DNA from: Mycobacterium noviomagense
GTDB lineage: Bacteria > Actinomycetota > Actinomycetes > Mycobacteriales > Mycobacteriaceae
Length of the DNA: 64,000 nt
Assembly (NCBI RefSeq): GCF_010731635.1
Contig: NZ_AP022583.1
Location: forward strand, 248,001 to 312,000
Direction of reading: 5' to 3'
Under the pieces are notes generated by a model. That model saw nothing but the letters and a program-made list of their open reading frames with translations. It was not told where the DNA came from and made no database searches. Below are positions 41,500 through 52,503 of the stretch, piece by piece (position 1 is the stretch's first letter; each line of letters starts with the position of its first letter). Both the position numbers and the translations under genes were made by a program.

Positions 41500-42837
41500 C
41501 TATACAGTCGGCGCGGCGAGCATGCCCAGCAGCAGCGCCTCGGCGGCTGCGGCTTTTTCCAAGACACCGAGGTGCACGCTCTCGTTGACGCTGTGCGCCT
41601 GGGTTGCCGGATCTTCCATGCCGGTGACGAGGATCTTGGCATGCGGGAACGCCGCGGCGAACTCGGCGACGAACGGGATCGAGCCGCCTATCCCCACATC
41701 GACCGGGTCGACGCCCCACGCCTGCCGGAAGGCCACACGGGCGGCGTCATAGACGTGACCGCTGGCATCGATCGCGTAGGGCTGCCCGACCTCGCCCGGC
41801 GTCACGGTCACGTGCGCGCCCCAGGGGGCATGCGTCTCCAGATGGGCGCGCAACGCATCCAGGTGCGCGGCGGAGTCACCGCCGGGGGGAACCCGCATGC
41901 TGACTTTGGCCCGCGCCCGCGGGATCAACGTGTTCGACGACGCCGCAATCGATGTGGTGTCGATGCCGATCACCGTGATCGCCGGCTTCGCCCATAACCG
42001 CTGCGCCACCGAGCCAGAGCCGATTTCGCTCACCCCGTCCAGCAGGCCCGTCTCGGCCCGGACTCGCTCCGGTGGATAATCCACTGCGGCGGCCGTACTT
42101 TCGTGCAAGCCAGCGACCGCCACGTTGCCGTCGTCGTCGTGCAAGCTGGCCAGCAGCCGCACCAGCACGCTGAGCGCGTCGGGAACCACGCCGCCCCACA
42201 GCCCGGAGTGCAGCCCATGATCGAGGGTGGCAACCTCCACAACGCAGTCCACCAGCCCCCGCAGCGACACTGTCAACGCCGGGATGTCAGTAGTCCAATT
42301 GTTGGAGTCCGCGAGCACAATCACATCGGCGGCCAGCAGGTCGCGGTGGGCAGCCAGCAGGCGCCCCAGCGACGGAGATCCAGACTCCTCCTCTCCCTCG
42401 ACGAACACCGTCACCCCAACCGGCGGTCGACTGCCGTGCGCCCGAAACGCCGCCAAATGCGTTGCTATACCGGCCTTGTCGTCTGCGCTGCCGCGCCCAT
42501 AGAGCCGGCCGTCGCGTACGGTCGGCTCGAAAGGCGGCGACGCCCATTGGGCATGATCACCTTCGGGCTGCACATCGTGATGGGCATACAGCAGCACCGT
42601 GGGCGCACCGGGCGGCGCTGCATACCGGGCGATGACCGCCGGGGCACCGTCCTCGCTGACGATCCGCACGTCGGGAAAACCGGCTTGCGACAACAGATCT
42701 GCGACTACTTGCGCGCTGTGGTGTACCTCGGGGCGCCGGGCCGGATCGGCCCACACCGATTCGATGCGGATCAAATTTTCCAGATCGCGGCGCGCCTCCG
42801 GCAGCACGTCCCGGACGCGTTCGACAAGATCGCTCAT
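41500..42837 (-). CDS. M20-family zinc peptidase/deacylase (DapE/carnosinase-like)
   Basis: This 445-residue M20 metallopeptidase has the zinc sites in YAHHDVQPEGD (first His ligand, about 93), GSADDKAG (bridging Asp) and FVEGEEESGS (catalytic and ligand Glu pair), a dimerisation insert, and the terminal His in EDPATQAHSVNES. It hydrolyses an amide bond in a small peptide or N-acyl amino acid. The older dapE2-type name is not supported: the dipeptidase-like motifs fit carnosinase/aminoacylase relatives. It lies 42 nt downstream of acpS and is probably co-transcribed with fas-acpS. It corresponds to Rv2522c. Confidence 0.92.
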   Translation of the reverse strand: MSDLVERVRDVLPEARRDLENLIRIESVWADPARRPEVHHSAQVVADLLSQAGFPDVRIVSEDGAPAVIARYAAPPGAPTVLLYAHHDVQPEGDHAQWASPPFEPTVRDGRLYGRGSADDKAGIATHLAAFRAHGSRPPVGVTVFVEGEEESGSPSLGRLLAAHRDLLAADVIVLADSNNWTTDIPALTVSLRGLVDCVVEVATLDHGLHSGLWGGVVPDALSVLVRLLASLHDDDGNVAVAGLHESTAAAVDYPPERVRAETGLLDGVSEIGSGSVAQRLWAKPAITVIGIDTTSIAASSNTLIPRARAKVSMRVPPGGDSAAHLDALRAHLETHAPWGAHVTVTPGEVGQPYAIDASGHVYDAARVAFRQAWGVDPVDVGIGGSIPFVAEFAAAFPHAKILVTGMEDPATQAHSVNESVHLGVLEKAAAAEALLLGMLAAPTV

Positions 42838-42879
42838 GTGATCGAGGTTAGCCCGGCCGACTGTGGGCAGGCGTTTGCA

Positions 42880-43272
42880 CTATGGCGCTTCGAGGATGGC
42901 CACGGCAGCCGCGGTGTCGCCTTCATGGGTCAACGACACGTGGATGGTTACGTCGGCCAGGTGCTTGGCGATCGCGCCGGTCAACCGCACCCGCGGCCGG
43001 CCCCACATGTCGGTGACCACCTCGATATCGCGGTGGATGCCTTCCGGCAGAACCGGCCGCTGAGCGAACCGCGACCCCGACCACGCCTTGATCACCGCCT
43101 CCTTCGCCGCCCAGCGCGCCGCCAGGTGCCGCGCCGCCGACGAACTCTTGTCGGAGGCGTCGCGGCGCTCCCCGGGAGTGAAGGTCTCGGCGAACACCGT
43201 GCCCGGCTGGTCGACCTGTTCGGCGAAATCAGGGATGGAAACCACGTCGATGCCCACTCCGACGATGCTCAC
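42880..43272 (-). CDS. acpS: Holo-acyl-carrier-protein synthase AcpS
   Basis: AcpS transfers 4'-phosphopantetheine from CoA to the ACP serine. The 130-residue protein keeps the metal Asp in GVGIDVVS (Asp9) and the Glu/Lys of WAAKEAVIKA (about 58), with the substrate-binding SLTHEGD near the end. It starts 15 nt after the fas stop, in line with its known job of activating the Fas ACP domain. It corresponds to Rv2523c. Confidence 0.96.
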   Translation of the reverse strand: MSIVGVGIDVVSIPDFAEQVDQPGTVFAETFTPGERRDASDKSSSAARHLAARWAAKEAVIKAWSGSRFAQRPVLPEGIHRDIEVVTDMWGRPRVRLTGAIAKHLADVTIHVSLTHEGDTAAAVAILEAP

Positions 43273-43287
43273 GGGTCTAACGGATGC

Positions 43288-46200
43288 TCATCGGGTGTAG
43301 ACGTCGCCGTCGCCGAGCCGGGCGGCCGCGTTCAACAGCATCGCCGCCTCCTGAGGTTTCTCCGGCGCATCGTGGTCGAAGCGGCGGTCGGCGGGCCGCT
43401 CGTAGAGCGGCGGGCCGCCGGCTATCGCGGAGGCCAGCCTGCGCTGACCGGCCAGCAGGCGGGCATCCGCGCGCCGCTGGTATTCCGCGCGCTGCTCGGG
43501 GGTCAGCGCCGCGAGGAACGCCTGCGGATGCACCAGTGCGAGCAGACCGGACACGTGGCCGAAGCCGAGGCTGGTGATCAGCCCGGCCTTGAGCGGGAAC
43601 TTCCCGCCGAGCCGCAAGGTGTCGCGCACCCACACGAAATGCGCAGAACCCGCCAGCTCGTCGTCGACGCAGTCCAGGCTCCGGTTGGGCGGAATCACCC
43701 CGTCGCGCAGCATCTGGCACATCCCCATCATCTGGAAGACCGCCGCGCCGCCCTTGGCGTGCCCGGTCAGGCTCTTCTGCGACACTATGAACAGCGGCGC
43801 GCCCGGCGAACGGCCCAGCGAGTCGGCCAGCCGCTCATGCAATTCGGTTTCGTTCGGGTCGTTGGCCAGCGTCGAGGTGTCGTGCTTGGAGACCACCGCG
43901 ATATCGTCGGCACCGACACCCAGTCGGGCCAGCGACCGCGCCAGCGGCGACTCCTTGCCGCCGCGGCCCGCGCCCAGCGCGCCCAGCCCGGGCGCCGGGA
44001 TCGAGGTGTGCACGCCGTCGCCGAACGACTGCGCGAACGCCACCACCGCCAGCACCGGCAACCCCATCTTTAAAGCCAGGTCCCCGCGGGCCAGCAGGAT
44101 GGTGCCGCCGCCTTGCGCTTCGACGAAGCCCAGCCGGCGCCGATCGTTAGGCCGGGAGAACTTCGAGTCGCTGATGCCCTTGGCCCGCATCATCTCGGTG
44201 TCAGCGGTGGCCGCCATGTCACCGAAGCCGATGATGCCTTCCAGCGTCAGGTCGTCGATGCCGCCGGCCACCACCAGTTCGGCTTTGCCCAGCCGGATCT
44301 TGTCGACACCCTCCTCGACCGACACCGCGGCGGTCGCACACGCCGCGACCGGGTGGATCATCGCGCCGTAGCTTCCGATGTAGGACTGAACCACGTGCGC
44401 GGCAACGATATTCGGCAACACTTCCTGGAAGATGTCGTTCGGTTTGTTGCGGCCCAACAGGTTGCCGTGATACATGGTCTGCATCGAGGTGCCGCCACCC
44501 ATGCCGGTGCCCATGGTGTTGGCCACCAGCGTCGGATGCACGTAGCGCATCACTTCGGCGGGGCTGAACCCGGCGGACAGGAACGCATCGACGGTCGCGA
44601 CGATGTTCCACACCGCCAGCCGGTCGATCGAGCTGGCGAGGTCTGGCGGAATCCCCCAGACGGTCGGGTCGAACCCGGTCGGGATCTGGCCGCCGACCAG
44701 GCGCGAGAGCTTGTTCTTACGCGGAACGCGGATTTCGGTACCCGCCTTGCGGGTGACCTCCCAGTCGGTGGACTCGGGCACCGGCCGGATCAGCGTGTGC
44801 TCGGGGTCGAACTGCACGAACGCCCGCGCCTCCGCTTCGCTGGACACCACGAACGTGAAGTCCTTGTCCAGGAACACGCTCACCAGGAGCGGTGACGCGT
44901 GGTCGGGGTCAATCGAGCCGTCGTCGACCCATTCGCGGATCCCGACCCGCTCGACCACTGTGTCGTGGTAGCGCTCGACGAGCTCGGATTCGTCGACGAG
45001 CTCACCGGATTGCGTGTCGTACCAACCGGGTTGGGGATCGTCGTGCCAGCGGATCAGCCCGGTCGTCCAGGCCAGCTCCAGCACGCCGGCGGCCGACAGC
45101 TCGTTTTCGACCTCCATCTCGAAGCGGGTACGCGAGGAGCCGTACGGGCCGAGTTCGGCGCCGCCGACGATGACCACCAGGTCGGCGGGGTCGACGTCGA
45201 GGTCGTCCCACTGCGGAGGCGGCGCGGGTGTGTATCCGCGGGGCGGTGACGGCAACGCGGCGATGGTGCCCGCCGGCGCGGTGTCGTCCGAAGCCGGCTC
45301 ACCCGTGGCCTGTTCGCGGGCGTTGGCCGCCAGCTCGGCCATGTCGAGCTCGACATCGCCGAGCCCGCCGGTCAAGTCGACCTTGAGCGGCGCGTGGGCG
45401 GCAGCGGCCTTGGACTCCACGTCGCAGAGTCCCAGCAGCATGCCGGCCATCTCGTCGGTGGAATACGTTGTGACGCCGGCTTCTTCGACGGCGCTGACGA
45501 TCGCGTCGTTGTGGCCCATCAGCCCGGTGCCGCGGGTCCAGCCGATCAGCGCGTGCGCCAGGCTGACCCGCTGCGCCCAGGACGATTCGGCGTGCCAGCG
45601 GGCCACCACGGCGTCGAGCGCCGACTTGGCTTCGCCGTAGGCGCCATCCCCACCGAACATGCCGCGGTTGGGTGAGCCGGGCAGCACCACGTGCAGCCGC
45701 GAGGCGATGTCGCGCTCGGCGCCGATCTTCGACAGCCCACCGATGAGCCGCTGCACTGCCCACAGCAGCACCTTCATTTCCATCTCCGCGCGCGACCCGG
45801 CTTCGGACAGGTCACCGGCCACCCGCGGCGCCGCGAACGGGAACAGCAGCGTCGGGGTTTGCGCGTCCTTGATGTGGATCGATTGGGGGCCAAGGCTTTC
45901 GGTCTGTTCGCTGCCCACCCATTCGACCAGGGCGTCGATGTCGGAGTAGGACGCCATGTTGGCCGGCGCCACCCACAGCGCCGCGTCGTAGCGGGCGTGG
46001 TCGCGATACAGCGTGCGGAAGAAGGCCAGCTTGTCGTCGTCGAGCTTGGACGTGGTGGCGATGACGGTGGCGCCGCCGTCGAGCAGTCGTGCGACCACCG
46101 AGGCCGCGATCGATCCCTTCGATGCGCCGGTCACCACCGCGACTTCGTCGCTGTAGCGGCCCTTGTCCGGGTTCTCTGCGCCGGCGGCGATCCGGGCATA

Positions 46201-49200
46201 CAGCGACGCGTGGATAGTGCGGCCGGCGGCCAGCGCCTTGCCCTGCCACCAGGTGGCCTGGGTCGCGACGACGTGGCCGGTGCCTTCGAATCGTTCGGCG
46301 AGTTGCGCCCAGTCGGCGTCGATCTCGTCGTCGTCGGCCAGCCACAGCTTCACGAGATCCTCGCGTGCGCTGGCCCAGCGGTCGTCGAAGACGACGGCTT
46401 TCTTGGCGTCGAACACCGGTGCCACCAGCCGCGGCCAGTCGGCACCGAGTTCGGCGGTCACCAAATCGACGAGTTCGGCGTCGGTTGCCGTGGGTGGCAC
46501 GCTGACCGGATCATTGAGCCCCAGTTGGCCCAGCACGAGGCGCGCCGCTGACGCCAGCACGCCGTCGCGGCCGGTGATCTGCTCGGTAAATTCCGAAAGC
46601 GCGGCCGCGTCGACGATCGCACCGCCACCACCGGTGGATGGCAGCGTCACCGTGACGCCTCGGCGGGCAGCCACTGAGGTCACTGCGGCGTCGATGACTT
46701 TGTCGACGGCTGCGGCGTCAGCCAGGGCGCCCTCGTGCAGATGCCCGAGCGCCCCGCCCCGCACGCTGGTGCCTTCCCGGGTGCCCAGCGCAACCTCGAC
46801 GGTGACGTGCTTGGCCCATCCGTCGCCGAGGTCCCAAGTTTTCTTGACCCGCTCGACGATGGCAGCGGGCCGCTTTCCGGACGGCCCCAAAACGGTGCGC
46901 AGTTGGTCGTTGAGCGCATCGGAAAGTACCGGGCCAAAGGGCTTGTAGGTGCGGGCCAGCTTGGTGACCTGCGACCGCAACCCGGCCAGATCGGCTTCGG
47001 CTGCACCGTCGATGGCACCCAAGTTCAGCTCCTGGCCCAGGTCGACGAGCAACTGATTGCGCCGCGAGGACGCGCCGTCGGTGATCGACTCGATCGAATC
47101 GAGTTCCTCGATCTGGTCCATCCGCATCTTGGCCGACAGCGCGATCAACGCCAGGGTGGCGTCGGCGGCGTCGAACGGGATGTCCTCGGGGCGCGGGCCA
47201 CTCGGGGCCGCCGCGGGTGCGGGTGCAGTCGGGGCAGCCGCGACCGCCTCGAGCGCAGCCTCAGCAACCGGCGCTTCCTCGGCCACGTCTTCCGGCTCGG
47301 GGTCGGTGTCGGTGGCGAACAACACCGCGGCGTCGCGCTCGGCGTTGAGCACTTCCACTGTGCTGTGGGCATATTCGGGCAGCTTGAGGGTATTGGTCGC
47401 CAGCCCGGCAACTGTCGGCGAGGACTTCACTCCGATCTCGACGAACCGCTCGACGCCCAGACCGCCGGCCGCTTCTTCGGTGAACAGCAAATCCTGCGTC
47501 TCGATCCAGCGCACCGGGCTGGCGAACTGCCAGGCCAGCAGTTCGATGAAGACCGTGCGCGCCATCTCACGCCGTCGCTCCCGCAACCAGGTGTCGTAGT
47601 CGGCGAGGATCGGGTCGAGCGGCTCCGCGGGCACCAGATCGCGGATCTCCTGGATGAAGTCGCGGTCCAGGGAGAACGGCCGAGGCACCAGGTTGGGGAT
47701 GTAGCGCCCGATGATCAGGTCGGGATCCTTGTCCCGCGGCATCACGCGATCCAGCGAGCGGCGGAATTCCGCTACACCGACGCGCAGCACCCGCGAGTGG
47801 AATGGCACATCAATCCCCGGTACCAAGATGAACGACCGCTTGCCGCCGGTGATTTCGCGACGCCGTTCCACCTCGGCTTCCAACGCCTCCAGGCCGCGAA
47901 CCGTGCCGGCGATCGCGTACTGCGAGCCGCGCAGGTTGTAGTTGACGATTTCCAGGAATTCGCCTGTGCGCTCGGCAATTTCGGCAACGAACGCCGGGAC
48001 GTCGGCGTCGGCCAGGTCGATCTGCGACGGCCGGATTGCGGCCAGCCGGTAGTTGGAGCGCCCCAGCTCGTCGCGCGGCACGATGTCGTGCATCTTCGAG
48101 CCGCGGTGAAAGACCATCTCCAGCAAGGCTTCCAGCTCGTAGATGCCGGTCACGCAGGCCAGCGCGGTGTACTCGCCGACGGAGTGCCCGCAGGCGATCG
48201 CGCCCTCGACGAAAGCGCCGGCCTCCCGCATCTCGGCGACCTGAGCCGCCGCCACGGTGGCCATGGCTACCTGCGTGAACTGCGTCAGGTACAACACCCC
48301 GTCGGGGTGGTGGTAGTGCACACCGGAAGCGATGATGCTGGTCGGGTTGTCGCGCACCACGTGCAGCACCGAGAAGCCGAGGGTTTCGCGGGTGAACTTG
48401 TCCGCGTCGTCCCAAACTTTGCGGGCCGCCTTCGACCGGGCCCGCACCTCCATGCCCATGCCCTTGTGCTGGATGCCCTGACCCGGGAACGCGTAGACGG
48501 TCTTGGGCGCGGCCAGCCGGGCAGTAGCCGACATCACCAGATCCGAGCCGATCCGTGCTGCGACCTCTAAAACCTCGGCGCCCTGGTCGATTCCGATGCG
48601 GTCGACCCGGACGTCGATCTCGTCGCCCGGTTTCACCATGCCGAGGAAGCGCGCGGTCCAGCCGATGAGCCGGGCCGGCGGGCGGGCTTGCCCATCGGTG
48701 GCGGTGACGACGTGCTGCGCGGCGGCCGACAGCCACATGCCGTGCACGATCGGGGATTCCAGTTCGGCGAGCAGCGCTGCCGCCCGGTCGGTGTGAATTG
48801 GGTTGTGGTCCCCGGAGACAACCGCGAACGGACGCATGTCGACCGGTGCGGTGATGGTGACGTCGCGGCGACGGCGCCGCGGGGTGTCGGTGGCGTTGTC
48901 GGAGATCGCGCCGCCAGCGCGGACCGGGTCGCTGAGCTCGGCCGCGCCGGTGCGCCCGCGGATCGCGAACCGCTCTTCGAGCGTGGCCAGCACCGTGCCG
49001 TCGTGTCCGGCCACGGTGACCGAGACCGGCACGACCCGGCCCACCTCGGTGTCGACGGCGACGGAAGCCGTTGCAGCGACGGTGAATTCGGCGCGATCGG
49101 TAGGCAGCTTGGCGAGCAGATGCGCGGCGTGGTCCAGGTGCACCAGGCTCAGCAGGCCTTCGAGCACCGGGACGCCGGTGTCGGTGACCGCCGAGCCGAT

Positions 49201-52200
49201 AGCTGCGAACACCGCAGGCCAGCAACGGCCGACGAGCGCGTCGGGGACAGTGCTGAGGCCGGGTGCCAGCGGCTCTCCGAAGGTGGCCGTGACCCCGGTA
49301 TGGTCGGCGACTCGCTCGGGGTCCCAATCCACCGTCACCGTGGCGGTCCCGTCGTGCACCGGCGGCAAGGCTTCGGGCCCGTCAGCGCCGGCGGCGATGG
49401 CCAGCACGCGGCGCATGGCGATGGTGGCGTCCTCGATGGACACCACCGGCGTGCCGCCGTCAATCGTGTTGGGCGGCAACGTGAATGGGATGTCGATCCA
49501 CGTGCCCGACACTGGCACGCTCAGCACGACGTGGTCGCCCTGGCTATGCAGCCGCGCTCCCGTGGAGGAGTGTGTGGCGCGGGGCTCGTCGGCTCCGTCG
49601 TGGATCTGCCATTGGTCCGGGTCGGCGATGCGGTGCACGGGGTTGGTCACCGTGCGCCCGGCCCACAGCACGTCGGGGGCGTCGAGGACGACGGCCAGCG
49701 GCCCGGTGACGTCGGTGCGACCGACCCGCCGTGAGGTAACGGGCTGCGGTTCGGCTCCGGCTGCCAGTACCTCGTCGATGGCGGCCTGCTCGAAGCGGTC
49801 CAGCAGCTCGCCGACGGGTTCGTCCATCCGGGTGATGCCGGCAACCGAGGTGGGCCCGGGGATGATGCAGACCTCGTCGGCGTCGTAGCGCGCGTCGTGG
49901 GCCTGCCACAGCGAATCGCTGCGCCACCAGCGGCGCACGTCCTTGTCGATGATCGGCACGAAGTTGACCGGCTTACCCAGCGTCTTGCACAGCGTGACGA
50001 AAAAGGACACGTCCGCCGGGTGCAGCTGCACGGTCTCGGCATCCGGGTAGCGCGTCAGCAGGGCCGCGATCGCCTCCTCGGGCTGCTCCAGCACTGCCTT
50101 GTCGGCGAACAGGGTCTCGATCGGGCCGTGGTCCTGCGGGTGCAGCCGCGCCTCGGCCCGTTGCAGCATCTGCTCGAAGCGCTCCCGCCAGGTGTCGGCC
50201 AGCCAGGGGCTGCCCGGCGAAGCGGTGTCGGCGGTCGAGGTGCCGTCGCCGACGGTCAGCTCGACGTAGCGGCGCAGCCACTGCGCGTAAGTCATGTCGG
50301 CGACGTCGCCGAAGTACGGCTTGGCGGTATTGGCCATCGCGGCGATGATCTCGTCGCGGCGCTTGGCCACCGCTTCGGCGTCGCCAGCCACCTCGTCGAG
50401 CAGCCGACCGCAGCGGGAGGCGGCGTTGTCGATTTCGTGAATGTCCGCACCGAGTTGGCTGCGGCTAGAAGCCATGCCGCCCTGGGCTTTTCCGGCGCTG
50501 ATCCACCGCGGGGTGCCCTGCGTTTCGACCAGCATCCGCTTGACGGACGGCGACGTGGTGGATTCCAGCGTGGCCATCGCCGCAGTGCCGACCAAAATGC
50601 CGTCGATTGGCATCAGCGGGAAGCCGTACGGCTCGGCCCAGCGTCCGGACAGGTATTCGGCCGCCCGCTCCGGGGTACCGACGCCGCCGCCGACACAGAC
50701 AGTGATGTTGGGCCGCGACCGCAGCTCCGAGTACGTGGCCAGCAGCAGGTCGTCGAGGTCTTCCCAGGAGTGGTGACCACCGGCGCGGCCGCCCTCGATG
50801 TGCATGATGACCGGTTTGGTCGGCACTTCGGTGGCGATGCGGATCACTGAACGGATCTGCTCGACGGTGCCCGGCTTGAACACGACATGGCTGATGCCGA
50901 CCCCATTGAGCTCGTCGATAAGCTCGACGGCCTCTTCCAGCTCGGGGATGCCGGCGCTGACGACCACACCGTCGATGGGCGCACCGGACTGGCGGGCCTT
51001 TTGCACCAACCGCTTTCCGCCCACCTGCAGCTTCCACAGGTAGGGGTCGAGGAACAGCGCGTTGAACTGATAGGTGCGGCCCGGCTCGAGCAGCGTGCCC
51101 AGCTCTTCGATGCGGTTGTGGAAGATCTCCTCGGTGACCTGCCCGCCGCCGGCCAGCTCCGCCCAGTGCCCGGCGTTGGCCGCAGCGGCGACGATCTTGG
51201 CGTCGACGGTGGTCGGGGTCATGCCGGCCAGCAAGATCGGCGACCGACCGGTCAGCCGGGTGAACTTGGTCGACAGTTTGACCCGCCCATCCGGCAAACG
51301 CACCACCGAGGGGGCGTAGCTCGACCAGGGTCGCGCCACCTCCGGAACGGCGCCGACGGTGAAGAGGTTGCGTTGACCGCCGCGCGTGGCCGCGGGCACG
51401 ATGCCCACCCCGAGGCCGCGGATCACCGGCGCGGTCAGCCGGGTCAGGATGTCGCCGGGCCCCAAATCGAGAATCCAGCGCGCCCCGGCCTCGTGTACGC
51501 CGACGATCTCGTCCACCCAGTCGACCTGGCGCACCAAGATCGCCTCGGTCATCTCCCGGGCCAGTTGGACGTCGATGCCGATCCTCTCGGCCCACCCGCC
51601 GACGATGTCGATGCCGTCGGCCAACCGCGGGCTATGGAAGCCGACTTCCACCTGCACCGGTTCGAAGACCGGAGCGAAGATGTCGCCGCCGCGGACCTTG
51701 TTCTTGCGGTCGGCCTCTTCCTTTTCGGAGATCTGCTTGCAGTACAGCTCGAAGCGCGACAACTGCTCGGGTGTTCCGGTGATGACCACCGACCGCCGGC
51801 CATTGCGGATGGACAGCACCGGCGGCAGCACGGTCCGCACATCCTGGGCGAACTCGTCGAGCAGCCGGTGAATGCGCTCGGGATCGGCGTTGGACACCGA
51901 CACCATCGGCGGGCGGTCGCCCAGGATCGAGATGCCGCGTCGGCGGGCCACCAGCGTGCCGGCTGCACCGATCAGCTGCGCCAAAGCCAATAGCTGGATA
52001 TCACGCTCGCCCGCTGCCTTCAGCGACTCGACGCCAAGCACCCCTTGCGAATGCCCCACCACCGCTACCGGCGGCGTGCCCGTGAAATCCATGCCCTGCC
52101 GCACGAGGGCGCGCACGGCAGCGATCTGAGTCAGCAGCACGCCCGGCACCGACACCGCGGCCGACATCAGTTGTTTGGCCGTCGGAATGCGGTCTTCGGC

Positions 52201-52503
52201 GGCGAGTGCGCGTACCCACTGCAACGGCTCGAAGCCGATCGGACGCACCACAACCAACTCTTGGGCAACCGGTTCCAAGAGCAACTCGACCTCGCCGACC
52301 AGCGTCGCCAACTCGGATTCGATCCCTGCCGATGACACCAGCTCTTCGAGGGTTTCCAGCCAGGCGCTGCCCTGCCCACCGAACGCGACCGCATAGGGCT
52401 CCCCAGCAGCGAGGCGGTCGACCAGAGCATGGGTGCCGCGCACGACCTCCGAGACGTTTTCACCGTGGTCAGCAGACACCTTGTCGTGCTCGTAGATCGT
52501 CAC
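43288..52503 (-). CDS. fas: Type I fatty acid synthase, multifunctional
   Basis: This single 3071-residue polypeptide makes C16-C18 and C24-C26 acyl-CoAs for phospholipids and mycolic acid alpha-chains. Domains in order (from visible motifs): acyltransferase (VVGHSQGV, about 150); enoyl reductase (LLAGMTPTT, about 426); dehydratase with MaoC-like GDHNPIH (about 1232); malonyl/palmitoyl transferase (GHSVGEY, about 1440); ACP with the phosphopantetheine serine in ELDSIES (about 1800); ketoreductase (VVTGASKGSI, about 2130); ketosynthase (active Cys in AACATAAVS, about 2720; KHDTST; SLTGHAKGG). Length agrees with Rv2524c (3069). The GTG start at 52503 has GGGAG about 9 nt upstream. Confidence 0.98.
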   Translation of the reverse strand: MTIYEHDKVSADHGENVSEVVRGTHALVDRLAAGEPYAVAFGGQGSAWLETLEELVSSAGIESELATLVGEVELLLEPVAQELVVVRPIGFEPLQWVRALAAEDRIPTAKQLMSAAVSVPGVLLTQIAAVRALVRQGMDFTGTPPVAVVGHSQGVLGVESLKAAGERDIQLLALAQLIGAAGTLVARRRGISILGDRPPMVSVSNADPERIHRLLDEFAQDVRTVLPPVLSIRNGRRSVVITGTPEQLSRFELYCKQISEKEEADRKNKVRGGDIFAPVFEPVQVEVGFHSPRLADGIDIVGGWAERIGIDVQLAREMTEAILVRQVDWVDEIVGVHEAGARWILDLGPGDILTRLTAPVIRGLGVGIVPAATRGGQRNLFTVGAVPEVARPWSSYAPSVVRLPDGRVKLSTKFTRLTGRSPILLAGMTPTTVDAKIVAAAANAGHWAELAGGGQVTEEIFHNRIEELGTLLEPGRTYQFNALFLDPYLWKLQVGGKRLVQKARQSGAPIDGVVVSAGIPELEEAVELIDELNGVGISHVVFKPGTVEQIRSVIRIATEVPTKPVIMHIEGGRAGGHHSWEDLDDLLLATYSELRSRPNITVCVGGGVGTPERAAEYLSGRWAEPYGFPLMPIDGILVGTAAMATLESTTSPSVKRMLVETQGTPRWISAGKAQGGMASSRSQLGADIHEIDNAASRCGRLLDEVAGDAEAVAKRRDEIIAAMANTAKPYFGDVADMTYAQWLRRYVELTVGDGTSTADTASPGSPWLADTWRERFEQMLQRAEARLHPQDHGPIETLFADKAVLEQPEEAIAALLTRYPDAETVQLHPADVSFFVTLCKTLGKPVNFVPIIDKDVRRWWRSDSLWQAHDARYDADEVCIIPGPTSVAGITRMDEPVGELLDRFEQAAIDEVLAAGAEPQPVTSRRVGRTDVTGPLAVVLDAPDVLWAGRTVTNPVHRIADPDQWQIHDGADEPRATHSSTGARLHSQGDHVVLSVPVSGTWIDIPFTLPPNTIDGGTPVVSIEDATIAMRRVLAIAAGADGPEALPPVHDGTATVTVDWDPERVADHTGVTATFGEPLAPGLSTVPDALVGRCWPAVFAAIGSAVTDTGVPVLEGLLSLVHLDHAAHLLAKLPTDRAEFTVAATASVAVDTEVGRVVPVSVTVAGHDGTVLATLEERFAIRGRTGAAELSDPVRAGGAISDNATDTPRRRRRDVTITAPVDMRPFAVVSGDHNPIHTDRAAALLAELESPIVHGMWLSAAAQHVVTATDGQARPPARLIGWTARFLGMVKPGDEIDVRVDRIGIDQGAEVLEVAARIGSDLVMSATARLAAPKTVYAFPGQGIQHKGMGMEVRARSKAARKVWDDADKFTRETLGFSVLHVVRDNPTSIIASGVHYHHPDGVLYLTQFTQVAMATVAAAQVAEMREAGAFVEGAIACGHSVGEYTALACVTGIYELEALLEMVFHRGSKMHDIVPRDELGRSNYRLAAIRPSQIDLADADVPAFVAEIAERTGEFLEIVNYNLRGSQYAIAGTVRGLEALEAEVERRREITGGKRSFILVPGIDVPFHSRVLRVGVAEFRRSLDRVMPRDKDPDLIIGRYIPNLVPRPFSLDRDFIQEIRDLVPAEPLDPILADYDTWLRERRREMARTVFIELLAWQFASPVRWIETQDLLFTEEAAGGLGVERFVEIGVKSSPTVAGLATNTLKLPEYAHSTVEVLNAERDAAVLFATDTDPEPEDVAEEAPVAEAALEAVAAAPTAPAPAAAPSGPRPEDIPFDAADATLALIALSAKMRMDQIEELDSIESITDGASSRRNQLLVDLGQELNLGAIDGAAEADLAGLRSQVTKLARTYKPFGPVLSDALNDQLRTVLGPSGKRPAAIVERVKKTWDLGDGWAKHVTVEVALGTREGTSVRGGALGHLHEGALADAAAVDKVIDAAVTSVAARRGVTVTLPSTGGGGAIVDAAALSEFTEQITGRDGVLASAARLVLGQLGLNDPVSVPPTATDAELVDLVTAELGADWPRLVAPVFDAKKAVVFDDRWASAREDLVKLWLADDDEIDADWAQLAERFEGTGHVVATQATWWQGKALAAGRTIHASLYARIAAGAENPDKGRYSDEVAVVTGASKGSIAASVVARLLDGGATVIATTSKLDDDKLAFFRTLYRDHARYDAALWVAPANMASYSDIDALVEWVGSEQTESLGPQSIHIKDAQTPTLLFPFAAPRVAGDLSEAGSRAEMEMKVLLWAVQRLIGGLSKIGAERDIASRLHVVLPGSPNRGMFGGDGAYGEAKSALDAVVARWHAESSWAQRVSLAHALIGWTRGTGLMGHNDAIVSAVEEAGVTTYSTDEMAGMLLGLCDVESKAAAAHAPLKVDLTGGLGDVELDMAELAANAREQATGEPASDDTAPAGTIAALPSPPRGYTPAPPPQWDDLDVDPADLVVIVGGAELGPYGSSRTRFEMEVENELSAAGVLELAWTTGLIRWHDDPQPGWYDTQSGELVDESELVERYHDTVVERVGIREWVDDGSIDPDHASPLLVSVFLDKDFTFVVSSEAEARAFVQFDPEHTLIRPVPESTDWEVTRKAGTEIRVPRKNKLSRLVGGQIPTGFDPTVWGIPPDLASSIDRLAVWNIVATVDAFLSAGFSPAEVMRYVHPTLVANTMGTGMGGGTSMQTMYHGNLLGRNKPNDIFQEVLPNIVAAHVVQSYIGSYGAMIHPVAACATAAVSVEEGVDKIRLGKAELVVAGGIDDLTLEGIIGFGDMAATADTEMMRAKGISDSKFSRPNDRRRLGFVEAQGGGTILLARGDLALKMGLPVLAVVAFAQSFGDGVHTSIPAPGLGALGAGRGGKESPLARSLARLGVGADDIAVVSKHDTSTLANDPNETELHERLADSLGRSPGAPLFIVSQKSLTGHAKGGAAVFQMMGMCQMLRDGVIPPNRSLDCVDDELAGSAHFVWVRDTLRLGGKFPLKAGLITSLGFGHVSGLLALVHPQAFLAALTPEQRAEYQRRADARLLAGQRRLASAIAGGPPLYERPADRRFDHDAPEKPQEAAMLLNAAARLGDGDVYTR